In this document: positions 1-6,336 of the stretch, piece by piece
How positions within the stretch are numbered: the stretch's first letter is position 1
Layout of the letters: each line of letters starts with the position of its first letter
Assembly: GCA_964635065.1 (NCBI GenBank)
Contig: CAZWMK010000112.1
Span: forward strand, 1-6,787
Length of the DNA: 6,787 nt
From: CAZWMK01 sp964635065
Lineage (GTDB): Bacteria; Pseudomonadota; Alphaproteobacteria; Sphingomonadales; Sphingomonadaceae
Reading direction: 5' to 3'
Notes under the pieces: generated by a model
The model's database searches: none
What the model saw: the letters and a program-made list of their open reading frames with translations, nothing else
What the model was told of the DNA's origin: nothing
Translations under genes and position numbers: made by a program

Positions 1-506
1 GCCTTAACCAGTCGCCGCCCAATCAGGTGCTGATCGGGCTGGCGCTGTTCATGACCTGGTTTGCAATGCAGCCAGTGTTCTCCCGGCTCGATCAGGTCGC
101 CATTGCGCCTTATGCTGCCGGACAGATGAGCTTCGAAGTCGCGCTCGACCGCGGCGGTCAGGTGATGCATACGCATTTGCTGGCGCATACGCGCAAAAGC
201 GACATCGCGCATTTTGCGCGCATCGCCGGTGAGCGTGTGACCACACCCCGGAACCTGTCGTTCCGCATCCTGTTGCCCGCCTATGTCGCCAGCGAACTGA
301 AAACGGCATTCCAGATCGGGGTGCTGATCTTCCTGCCATTTGTCGTGATCGATTTGCTGGTTGCCACCATCCTGACCGGCCTTGGCATGATGATGATGTC
401 TCCGGTGATCGTGGCCTTGCCGTTCAAGCTGCTGCTTTTCGTTCTGGTTGATGGCTGGACGCTTCTTCTTGGCGCGCTGGCGACCGGCGCACGCGTGGCG
501 GGGTAG
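1..506 (+). CDS. fliP: Flagellar type III export gate protein FliP, 3' portion (5' end outside window)
   Basis: FliP is a core subunit of the export gate (FliP5-FliQ4-FliR1) in the inner membrane at the base of the flagellum, through which rod, hook and filament subunits are exported. The reading frame is already open at position 3 and runs to TAG at 504-506, giving 167 visible residues. The family is usually about 245 aa, so the signal peptide and first membrane segment lie outside the window. The visible part begins inside the highly conserved SPPNQVLIGLALF stretch. It continues with the family signature SELKTAFQIGVLIFLPFVVI, then a GMMMMSPV segment, the LPFKLLLFVLVDGW block and the C-terminal hydrophobic helix. 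The GTG at 27 lies inside this conserved region and is not the true start. fliQ begins 12 bp downstream, the usual fliPQR order. Assignment is from conserved family motifs and is very secure. Confidence 0.97.
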   Translation, partial: LNQSPPNQVLIGLALFMTWFAMQPVFSRLDQVAIAPYAAGQMSFEVALDRGGQVMHTHLLAHTRKSDIAHFARIAGERVTTPRNLSFRILLPAYVASELKTAFQIGVLIFLPFVVIDLLVATILTGLGMMMMSPVIVALPFKLLLFVLVDGWTLLLGALATGARVAG

Positions 507-518
507 GGGGAAGCCGTC

Positions 519-794
519 ATGGATGCCGCAAATCTTCCGGGCCTTGTCGCGCTGGCGATCCAGACATTGCTGATCGTCAGCCTGCCCGCACTTTTGCCCG
601 CGCTGGTCATTGGTGTCGTTGTCGGCGTGGTGCAGGCGGCGACGTCGATCAATGAGCCGACGATCAGTTTTCTGCCCAAGATGGCGGGCGTATTTCTTGT
701 GCTTATCCTGTCGGGCGGGTTCATTCTGGGCGCTCTGGGCGATTTCATGCTGCGGATTCTGGCCGAAATCGCCATGATCGGCCGGGCGCCATGA
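519..794 (+). CDS. fliQ: Flagellar export gate protein FliQ
   Basis: This is a small inner-membrane subunit of the flagellar type III export gate, which packs against FliP and FliR. The product is 91 aa, matching the usual length of about 89. It has two hydrophobic hairpin segments, around residues 10-38 and 50-75. Between them lies the family hallmark QAATSINEPTISFLPK, corresponding to the FliQ consensus QAATQINEQTLSFIPK. The ATG at 519 is preceded by a purine-rich GGGGAAG at 507-513, a reasonable ribosome binding site. The TGA stop overlaps the fliR start in an ATGA arrangement (791-794), which indicates translational coupling. No truncation or missing motif is seen. Confidence 0.97.
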   Translation: MDAANLPGLVALAIQTLLIVSLPALLPALVIGVVVGVVQAATSINEPTISFLPKMAGVFLVLILSGGFILGALGDFMLRILAEIAMIGRAP

Positions 795-1537
795 TCGACG
801 CCATGCCGCTTGTGATGGTGCTGCTTGCCAGTTTGCGCTGGCTGATCGTGCTGTTTGCCCTGCCGGTGATCGGCAGTGCCGTGCCGCCGCAGGCGCGCCT
901 GCTGCTGGCGGTCGCCATGGGGCTGATGGTTGCGCCCGCCGTCCCGCCCAAGGGCGTCAGCGATGCTGCGCTGGTGACCCTGATCATGACTGAGATTGCA
1001 GTGGGTGCTTTTCTGGCCCTTTTGATTGCCGCAGCTTTTGCCGTGCCATTGATGGCGGGTGATTTTCTGGCATCGATGTCGGGCCTGTCATTCGCCAGTT
1101 TCATTGCGCCCGACAGCGGGGGCATGATCAGCGCGCTTGGTCGCCTGCTCCAGCTGCTGGCGCTGGCGCTGTTTCTGTCGATCGATGGCTATGCCCGTCT
1201 TTTTGCCATCGTCGCGCAGAGCTATGCCAAATTTCCACTGGGGCTGGGTGGCATCGGCGATGGTATCGGGCCGATGCTTGCCGATATGGTGATGCTGTTC
1301 CGGCAGTGTCTTGGTCTGGCGCTGCCCTTCGCCGTTTTGCTGCTGGCGGCCAATCTTGTGCTTGGTCTCATCGCCCGAACTGCGCCACAGATCAATTTCA
1401 TGGTCGTCGGTTTGCCAGGGGGGCTTTTGCTGCTCCTCCTGTTGTTGTTCATGGGCACTGGCCATATCGAAACCGAACTGACGACAGTCATTGTTCACTG
1501 GCTCGACCGGGCCGCTGCGGTCGCGGGCTTGCGCTGA
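791..1537 (+). CDS. fliR: Flagellar export gate protein FliR
   Basis: FliR is the single-copy subunit that closes the FliP-FliQ-FliR export gate in the inner membrane. The product is 248 aa against a usual size of about 260, and is strongly hydrophobic. Likely membrane segments lie near residues 6-28, 34-50, 62-90, 115-135, 175-195 and 205-222. The most diagnostic block is residues 186-210, reading NLVLGLIARTAPQINFMVVG, which fits the FliR pattern of G-L-x-x-R-x-x-P-Q-x-N followed by a G-x-P turn. The last membrane segment contains an almost pure leucine run (about residues 212-219). The start codon overlaps the fliQ stop by 4 bp, and the flhB ATG lies one base after the TGA, so fliQ-fliR-flhB appear translationally coupled. 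The gene looks intact. Confidence 0.96.
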   Translation: MIDAMPLVMVLLASLRWLIVLFALPVIGSAVPPQARLLLAVAMGLMVAPAVPPKGVSDAALVTLIMTEIAVGAFLALLIAAAFAVPLMAGDFLASMSGLSFASFIAPDSGGMISALGRLLQLLALALFLSIDGYARLFAIVAQSYAKFPLGLGGIGDGIGPMLADMVMLFRQCLGLALPFAVLLLAANLVLGLIARTAPQINFMVVGLPGGLLLLLLLLFMGTGHIETELTTVIVHWLDRAAAVAGLR

Positions 1538-1538
1538 G

Positions 1539-2669
1539 ATGGCCGAGACTCCCGACCGCGACCAGCAAACCGAAGCGCCGACCGACAAGCGCCGACATGA
1601 TGCGGCCGAAAAGGGCGATCGCCTGCGTTCGCGCGAACTCGGCATTGTCATGGGTGCAGGGGCTGGCCTTGCGGCGGTGCTGATCATGTTGCGGTCGGGT
1701 GACTGGGGCATGGCAACCGTGTTGCGCCTGAGTTTCGAAGCTGTCGCACAACCTGAACAGGCTGCCTATGGCGCCATTGCCATGGCCGTTGGCCTTGTGG
1801 TGGCGCTGGGCCTGGCGCTGGTGGCGTTGATGGCGGGCGGCGCGATACTGGCCACTGTTCTGGCAGGCGGTCTTTCGTTCAATATCGCGCTTGCCGCTCC
1901 TGACCTGAAACGCCTGTCGCCATTCAAGGGGCGCGGCGGGTTTGCGCCATCGCGCATGGCGACGGATTTGCTGCGCACGCTGTTTCGTCTGGGCGCGGTG
2001 CTCGTGGCGGGCGGTGGCACCGCGCTTGCGCTCTATCCTGATCTGCTTGGCGCGGCGCAGCATGACTGGACGGCGCGCCTTGTGCAGGGCTGGTCCTCTC
2101 TTGCAGCCATTATCGCCGCAAGTCTCATGGGGCTGGCCAGTGCGTTGATCTTTGATCTGCCGGTGGAATGGTGGCGACGGGAACAGCGGCTGAAGATGTC
2201 GCGCCAGGATCTGCGCGATGAGATGAAACAGGCGGAAGGCGCCCCTGAATTGCGCGCGGCAATCCGCCGCCGCCAGCGCGAGGCTGCCCGCCGGAGCCTT
2301 GCGCCAGCGGTGGCAGGCGCGACGGCGGTGATCGTCAATCCGACGCATTTTGCCGTTGTCCTGCGCTATGATCCGGCCTGCGATGCCGCGCCCATGCTGC
2401 TCGCCAGGGGGCGTGACGCGATTGCGGAGGCGATCCGCAGCTTGGCGCAGGAAAAAGGCAAGCCGCTTGTCCACGCGCCGATGCTTGCCCGTGCGCTCTA
2501 TTTCGGCGGGCGGGTCGGCCGGACGATCCCGACGGACCTCTATGTTGCAGCCGCGACGGTTTTGGCCTTCATCGCGCGCACCGGGGCCAAAGGTGAGATG
2601 GCGCCCGACATGATCGAGGTGCCGCCGCACCTGCGTTTCGACGCATCGGGACGTCTGCCGGGGCGCTAA
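1539..2669 (+). CDS. flhB: Flagellar export switch protein FlhB
   Basis: FlhB is the export apparatus protein that switches secretion from rod/hook subunits to filament subunits after self-cleavage of its cytoplasmic domain. The ATG at 1539, one base after the fliR stop, gives 376 aa (E. coli FlhB is 382). An in-frame upstream start at 1491 lies inside fliR and is unlikely. Residues 10-34 match the conserved FlhB N-terminus (TEAPTDKRRHDAAEKG). Four hydrophobic segments lie around residues 35-52, 78-112, 150-172 and 188-207. The linker SRQDLRDEMKQAEG with the following arginine-rich helix (221-255) is typical. The autocleavage motif NPTH is intact at 267-270, close to its position in Salmonella (cleavage after N269). 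The C-terminus ends near the usual VPPHLRFD. No frameshift is seen. Having flhB rather than flhA directly after fliR is a known arrangement. Confidence 0.97.
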   Translation: MAETPDRDQQTEAPTDKRRHDAAEKGDRLRSRELGIVMGAGAGLAAVLIMLRSGDWGMATVLRLSFEAVAQPEQAAYGAIAMAVGLVVALGLALVALMAGGAILATVLAGGLSFNIALAAPDLKRLSPFKGRGGFAPSRMATDLLRTLFRLGAVLVAGGGTALALYPDLLGAAQHDWTARLVQGWSSLAAIIAASLMGLASALIFDLPVEWWRREQRLKMSRQDLRDEMKQAEGAPELRAAIRRRQREAARRSLAPAVAGATAVIVNPTHFAVVLRYDPACDAAPMLLARGRDAIAEAIRSLAQEKGKPLVHAPMLARALYFGGRVGRTIPTDLYVAAATVLAFIARTGAKGEMAPDMIEVPPHLRFDASGRLPGR

Positions 2670-2675
2670 AGCGCC
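2662..2675 (+). other. Short perfect hairpin spanning the flhB stop codon
   Basis: GGCGC (2662-2666) and GCGCC (2671-2675) pair perfectly around a UAAA loop that contains the flhB UAA stop (2667-2669). This sits at the start of the only non-trivial gap (60 bp) in the plus-strand operon. No T-tract follows, so it is not a convincing intrinsic terminator. It could slow ribosomes, protect an mRNA end or be incidental in GC-rich DNA. I see no recognisable promoter in 2676-2729. Confidence 0.35.
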
Positions 2676-2729
2676 GCGTATCCCTGCCGTTTCATGACGT
2701 GACAACAAGACAAGGCGGCGGTCGGTAAA

Positions 2730-4724
2730 ATGGTTGATAATATCCTGACGCGATTTGGGACGGGCGCGGGGCTTGATACGGCGCAGCTTGTCACCGACCT
2801 TGTCGCCGCCGAACGGGCGTCTGCCGATGCACTTTTGACGGCACGTCAGACGCGGCTTGATGCCCGCATATCCGCCGATGCCCAGTTGCGTGCCGCGATT
2901 TCGGCCTTCTCTGCGGCCATCGACAGCATCGTCGCCAGTGGCCAGTTGCAGCCGCAGCCGCGTAGCAGCGATGCCGCCGCCATTGCTGTCACAGCCATTG
3001 GCCAGACGCCACGAACAGCAGACACCATGCTTGACGTCATGCAGCTTGCGGCAAGCCAGCGAATTGCCATCACGGGCTGGACGGACGCCGAAGCCATGAC
3101 CGGACTGACACTGGCGGTGCGTTATGGCACGCTGACCCAGGACGGCGCAGGGCAAATCACCGGATTTGCCGAACAGCCCGGCAGCAACATCATGCGCATC
3201 GATCTTGCCACAACCGACGGGACGGTTGCGGGCGTCGCGCAGGCTATCAACAGCGCCGGTATCGGCCTGCAGGCCCGCGTCGTTGCTGCCAGTGACGGAC
3301 CGCGCCTTGTTGTCAGTGGGCCGACCGGGGCCAGCAATGGCTTTACCCTGGCGCTTGACGGTGGAGACGGGCTCGCCCCGGACTCGCCGCTTCATGCGCT
3401 GGCATTCGGTCCTGACAGCCCGAATGGCGCAATGTTGACAGCTTCAGCCGCAGATGCGCGTTTCAGTCTTGATGGTATTGCCCTCAGCCGCGCTACCAAC
3501 AGGATCGACGATGCAGTCGATGGTCTCCGGCTCGAACTCAAACAGGTCACGGCCGGCGTGGGGGTGACCATTTCTGCCGATTATGATGCTGGGGCGATCA
3601 CCACGCTGGTAGGCAATTATGTTGCCGCGCATAATGAAATGATGGGGCTGGCAACCAGTCTTGGCCAAGGCGCGGGGGAGGGGCGGGAAGCCGGAGCCCT
3701 GAACGGCGATCCCCGCCTGCGACGGGTGCAACAGCAGCTTGCGGGCATCACCGCGCGTCCGCTTGCGGGCGGGACAGGCGCGCGCACTCTGTCGGAAATC
3801 GGGGTGCGTACCAATCGTGACGGCACATTGGCGCTGGACAGCGCGCGTCTTCAGCAGGTTGTCGCCAGCCAGCCGGAACGCATTGCGTCCATGTTCAGTG
3901 GCATGGCCGATTTCGACAGGCCAGGGCTTTCGGTGCTGGGGGACAGCAGTCGCATGCCAGCCGGGACATATCGCCTGACGGGACTGGCGCCTGCCACGCG
4001 CGGCAGCCTCGCTGGCAATGCTGTTGCCGATCCTGCGCTCGACCCGATTGTGATCGACAGCAGCAATGCCATGTTCCAACTATCGGTCGACCGGGCGTTG
4101 CCAGTTCCGGTTGTGCTTGCGGCTGGCAGCTATGCGTCAAAAGGCGCTTTTGTGGATGCATTGACGGATGCCATGCGGCAGGCGCTTGGCGCGGCTGCAC
4201 CTACGGTGCGCTGGGACGACGGGAGCCTGTTTCTGGAAGCGCAGACGGCGGGCAGCAGCGGGCAGCTTGCCCTGTCTGGGATGGCGCCGGATCTTTCGGT
4301 GCGCCTTGGTCTCGACGGTGCGCCTTTCACGGCGGGTCTCAATGCGGCGGGTCTGGTCAACGGCGTGGCCGCGCGCGGGATCGGCAACCGGCTTGTCGCC
4401 CTGTCTCCATCACCGCTGTCCGGTTTGGTTGTCGCGCTTGCACCGGATCTTGGCGCAACAGAGGCCGAGTTGTCGCTGACACCCGGTATTGCCGGCAGCC
4501 TGCGCGCCTTGGCCGATCAGTTCGGTCGCGCGGTGCCGACCTCTTATGCCAGCGAGCAATCACGCCTCACGCGGACGCGGAGCCAGATCGAGGCACGCGC
4601 CAGCCAGATGCAGACACTTTTGACCCGCCAGTTTGCCGCAATGGATCAGCGCGTTGGCGCGATCAAAGCCACGCAGGCCTATCTTGAACAGCAAATTGCC
4701 ATCTGGAGCAGCAAGAATGACTGA
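2730..4724 (+). CDS. fliD: Flagellar filament cap protein FliD (HAP2), unusually long
   Basis: FliD is exported through the flagellar type III system and forms the oligomeric cap at the filament tip, where it catalyses flagellin insertion. The product is 664 aa, against about 450-480 in well-known species. Residues 5-110 match the FliD N-terminal domain: a G-x-G-x-GLDTAQLV-like start, an amphipathic helix, then a strand region with MQLAASQRI. A flagellin hook IN-like segment follows at about 155-210. The FliD C-terminal domain begins near 243 (FSLDGIALSRATNRIDDAVDGL) and includes LSEIGVRTNRDGTLALD (354-370). The terminal helices (590-655) carry the conserved LTRQFAAMDQRV block. Between about 396 and 580 there is extra sequence containing a second IN-like unit. 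The ATG at 2730 has only a weak AAGG at 2712-2715 upstream. The gene lies 60 bp after flhB and overlaps fliS by 8 bp. There is no signal peptide, as expected for a type III substrate. Confidence 0.93.
   Translation: MVDNILTRFGTGAGLDTAQLVTDLVAAERASADALLTARQTRLDARISADAQLRAAISAFSAAIDSIVASGQLQPQPRSSDAAAIAVTAIGQTPRTADTMLDVMQLAASQRIAITGWTDAEAMTGLTLAVRYGTLTQDGAGQITGFAEQPGSNIMRIDLATTDGTVAGVAQAINSAGIGLQARVVAASDGPRLVVSGPTGASNGFTLALDGGDGLAPDSPLHALAFGPDSPNGAMLTASAADARFSLDGIALSRATNRIDDAVDGLRLELKQVTAGVGVTISADYDAGAITTLVGNYVAAHNEMMGLATSLGQGAGEGREAGALNGDPRLRRVQQQLAGITARPLAGGTGARTLSEIGVRTNRDGTLALDSARLQQVVASQPERIASMFSGMADFDRPGLSVLGDSSRMPAGTYRLTGLAPATRGSLAGNAVADPALDPIVIDSSNAMFQLSVDRALPVPVVLAAGSYASKGAFVDALTDAMRQALGAAAPTVRWDDGSLFLEAQTAGSSGQLALSGMAPDLSVRLGLDGAPFTAGLNAAGLVNGVAARGIGNRLVALSPSPLSGLVVALAPDLGATEAELSLTPGIAGSLRALADQFGRAVPTSYASEQSRLTRTRSQIEARASQMQTLLTRQFAAMDQRVGAIKATQAYLEQQIAIWSSKND
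4705..4708 (+). promoter_or_regulatory. Ribosome binding site deciding the fliS start
   Basis: GGAG lies 8 nt upstream of the ATG at 4717, inside the last codons of fliD. It supports this ATG over the in-frame ATG at 4633, which would add 28 non-FliS-like residues and overlap fliD by about 90 bp. Confidence 0.6.
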
Positions 4725-5112
4725 GCCCGCCCGCCGTCTGACGTCCGCACAATACAACAGCTATGCCCGGCTTGATCTCGACGCGACGCTTGCCGGCAGT
4801 TCCGCGCACGGATTGATTGCGCTGCTTTTTTCCCGGACACAACAGGCGCTCGCCGCCGCTTTGATCGCAGCGGAACGTGGCGAGGCGGCAGCGCGCAACC
4901 GCCAGATTGCCCGTGCGACGGAATTGCTGGCTGGCTTGTCGGAAACGCTCGACATGACGCGCGGCGGCGATGTCGCCGTGGCCCTCAGGCAGGCCTATGA
5001 CGATATTCGCCTGCTTTTGGGGCGCGCAGTGCTGTCGGATAATATGGAAGCGATCCGCACTGCTGAATATTGCGTGCGTGAACTGGCGGGCGCCTGGGAT
5101 TCGATCGGATGA
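4717..5112 (+). CDS. fliS: Flagellin export chaperone FliS
   Basis: FliS is a small cytoplasmic helical-bundle chaperone that binds the C-terminal disordered region of flagellin, prevents premature polymerisation and hands flagellin to the export gate. From the ATG at 4717 the product is 131 aa (E. coli FliS is 136). Family features run in order. The N-terminal tyrosines come first (AQYNSYARL, residues 11-19). Next is a helix with HGLIALLFSRTQQAL, corresponding to the usual ELVxMLYDGALxxL. Then comes RNRQIARATELLAGLSETLD with the conserved asparagine and the L-D turn, followed by the GG dipeptide (73-74) and a C-terminal helix ending in ELAGAWDSI. The gene overlaps the fliD stop by 8 bp, so the two are probably translationally coupled, matching the common fliD-fliS pairing. 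It is the last gene of the plus-strand run. No flagellin gene is present in this window. Confidence 0.94.
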   Translation: MTEPARRLTSAQYNSYARLDLDATLAGSSAHGLIALLFSRTQQALAAALIAAERGEAAARNRQIARATELLAGLSETLDMTRGGDVAVALRQAYDDIRLLLGRAVLSDNMEAIRTAEYCVRELAGAWDSIG

Positions 5113-5122
5113 CGTTGGAGAG

Positions 5123-5145
5123 GCGGCCTGTAACGCTCAGGCCGC
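5123..5145. terminator. Candidate bidirectional hairpin between convergent fliS and regulator gene
   Basis: GCGGCCTG (5123-5130) and CAGGCCGC (5138-5145) form a perfect 8-bp GC-rich stem with the 7-nt loop TAACGCT. The hairpin occupies the 24-bp gap between two convergent stop codons and includes the stop and last codons of the minus-strand regulator. Neither side has a run of T, so it lacks the usual intrinsic-terminator tail. Position and symmetry suggest a shared transcript-end structure, but function is inferred. Confidence 0.45.
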
Positions 5146-6219
5146 TGCCTCGTTCAAACCGTGGCGGCGGATTTTTTCGATCAGTGTGGTCCGCGAGATT
5201 TGCAGAAGCCTTGCTGCATCGGCAACCACGCCACGGCTGCGCGTCAACGCCTCGACAATGAAATCGCGTTCATAGCCGGCCACGAGACCGCGCAAGTCGC
5301 ACGCTCCGCGATCAAGCATGTGCCGCGCAAGTGGCAGCGCTTCGACAGTCGGTATTGTATCGGGCCGTGCCGCGCTGACACCGGTGCTCGCGGCTTCGCG
5401 CAGGTCTTTGATCTCGCGCACGGGGTCGATGGCCAGTGGGCGTCCACGCAACAACAGGCGTTCAGCCAGCCCAGCATCGACGATGCCGTGATTGGCGAAT
5501 ATGGCGGCGCGTTCGGTGAAATTCCGTAGCTCGCGTACATTGCCCGGCCAGGCATAGGCCATCAGTACGGCATAGGCGTCGGCGGTGAATTGCACCGGCA
5601 CACTGCCGCCGCGGCGGCGCTGAAAGCCGCGAATCAGTTCGGCAATGTCGCCGACCCGTTCACTGAGGGCGGGCAGGGCGATCGGCAGCACGTTCAGGCG
5701 GTAGAAAAGGTCCTCGCGGAAACGTCCCGCTGCGACAGCGGCTTCGACATCGCGGTGCGTGGCCGTGATGATGCGCGCGCGCATGGGCAATGGCGCGCCG
5801 CCGCCCACGCGTTCAAAACAGCGTTCTTCGAGGACACGCAAAAGTTTGACCTGCATTTCAAGCGGCATGTCGCCGATTTCGTCGAGAAAGAGGGTGCCGT
5901 CCCCCGCCTGTTCGAAACGGCCGGTGCGCGCCTGCACCGCGCCCGTGAACGCACCTTTTTCATGACCGAACAGTTCGGCTTCCAGCAGATCGCGGGGGAT
6001 GGCGCCGCAGTTGACGGCAATGAAAGGTGCGCCTGCCCTTGGGGACTGACGATGCAGCTCTCGGGCGACGACTTCCTTGCCGCTGCCGGAAGGGCCGGTG
6101 ATGAAGGCCGGCGCATCGGCGGGCGCCACAAGCGCGACCATCTGGCGGACATCTTCCATCTGCGGGCTGTGTCCGATCAGTGCGCAATGCGGATCGGCAT
6201 ATTTCCACGGTGCTGTCAT
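5137..6219 (-). CDS. FleQ-like sigma-54-dependent transcriptional activator lacking an N-terminal regulatory domain
   Basis: This is a bacterial enhancer-binding protein that uses ATP hydrolysis to remodel sigma-54 RNA polymerase. The ATG at 6219 gives 360 aa. An in-frame GTG at 6252 would add 11 residues, but it has no ribosome binding site and falls inside a hairpin. The AAA+ domain begins at about residue 14. It contains Walker A GPSGSGKE (42-49), the sigma-54 contact loop GAFTGA (89-94), Walker B GTLFLDEIGD (108-117), arginine-finger candidates R168 and R174, and sensor II WPGNVREL (224-231). A linker of roughly 60 residues follows. The C-terminal helix-turn-helix (about 330-355, GVVADAARLLQISRTTLIEK) closely resembles that of FleQ. 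Only about 13 residues precede the AAA+ domain, so there is no receiver, GAF or FleQ domain. The gene converges on fliS. A flagellar role is inferred from the HTH type and location. Confidence 0.9.
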   Translation of the reverse strand: MTAPWKYADPHCALIGHSPQMEDVRQMVALVAPADAPAFITGPSGSGKEVVARELHRQSPRAGAPFIAVNCGAIPRDLLEAELFGHEKGAFTGAVQARTGRFEQAGDGTLFLDEIGDMPLEMQVKLLRVLEERCFERVGGGAPLPMRARIITATHRDVEAAVAAGRFREDLFYRLNVLPIALPALSERVGDIAELIRGFQRRRGGSVPVQFTADAYAVLMAYAWPGNVRELRNFTERAAIFANHGIVDAGLAERLLLRGRPLAIDPVREIKDLREAASTGVSAARPDTIPTVEALPLARHMLDRGACDLRGLVAGYERDFIVEALTRSRGVVADAARLLQISRTTLIEKIRRHGLNEAAA

Positions 6220-6225
6220 GCCCTG

Positions 6226-6231
6226 CCCCCC
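6226..6231 (-). promoter_or_regulatory. Purine-rich ribosome binding site for the sigma-54 regulator
   Basis: On the minus strand a GGGGGG run ends 6 nt before the ATG at 6219, followed by CAGGGC. This favours the ATG over the GTG at 6252 as the start. It is G-rich rather than a classical AGGAGG. Confidence 0.5.
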
Positions 6232-6248
6232 AAGGTCAATCCGGTAAA

Positions 6249-6282
6249 ACACTCAAAGCGAGTGTATAACGCAGAATATACA
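6249..6282. promoter_or_regulatory. Two overlapping inverted repeats in the regulator leader
   Basis: The first repeat is ACACTC (6249-6254) and GAGTGT (6260-6265), perfect 6-bp arms around 5 bp. The second is TGTATA (6263-6268) and TATACA (6277-6282), perfect 6-bp arms around 8 bp and sharing three bases with the first. Both lie between the predicted promoter and the ATG. The first could form a small RNA hairpin in the leader. The second has the geometry of a dimeric regulator operator. Function is inferred. Confidence 0.35.
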
Positions 6283-6293
6283 ACCATAACGGG

Positions 6294-6322
6294 TGCATCA
6301 AGATGCAATTATAGATTGTATC
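6294..6322. promoter_or_regulatory. Candidate operator: inverted repeats over the -10 element
   Basis: TGCATC and GATGCA (6294-6299, 6302-6307) form a perfect palindrome around AA. GATGCAAT (6302-6309) also pairs with ATTGTATC (6315-6322) with one mismatch around 5 bp. Together they cover the predicted -10 hexamer and start site of the minus-strand promoter, which is where a repressor or autoregulator would bind. The identity of any binding protein is unknown. Confidence 0.4.
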
Positions 6323-6336
6323 TGGCTTTCTGGCAG
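6308..6336 (-). promoter_or_regulatory. Predicted sigma-70-type promoter of the sigma-54 regulator gene
   Basis: Read on the minus strand, TATAAT (6308-6313) is a perfect -10 hexamer. It lies 17 bp downstream of CTGCCA (6331-6336), which matches TTGACA at four of six positions. Transcription would begin near 6301 and give a leader of about 80 nt before the ATG at 6219. The surrounding 6241-6330 is about 40% GC by count, clearly lower than the flanking genes. A weaker GG-N10-GC sigma-54-like arrangement overlaps the -35 but lacks the rest of that consensus. Confidence 0.5.

Noticed and set aside
1425..1450. T/C-rich leucine-codon run in fliR considered as a repeat or slippage site
   Set aside because: It is a normal poly-leucine membrane segment with mixed leucine codons and no long homopolymer.
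2662..2675. Intrinsic terminator after flhB
   Set aside because: The stem is only 5 bp with no following T-tract; kept only as a hairpin of unknown role.
3123..3139. Perfect TGGCACG -24 half in fliD
   Set aside because: The -12 position reads CCCAG instead of TTGC, and it lies in coding sequence.
1488..3395. 635-aa open frame on the minus strand
   Set aside because: It is antisense to flhB and the first part of fliD, both secure genes. The product is arginine/histidine/glutamine-rich low-complexity sequence typical of a shadow frame in GC-rich DNA.
6220..6252. GTG start extending the sigma-54 regulator by 11 residues
   Set aside because: It has no purine-rich site upstream and sits within an inverted repeat; the ATG at 6219 has a G-rich site at suitable spacing.
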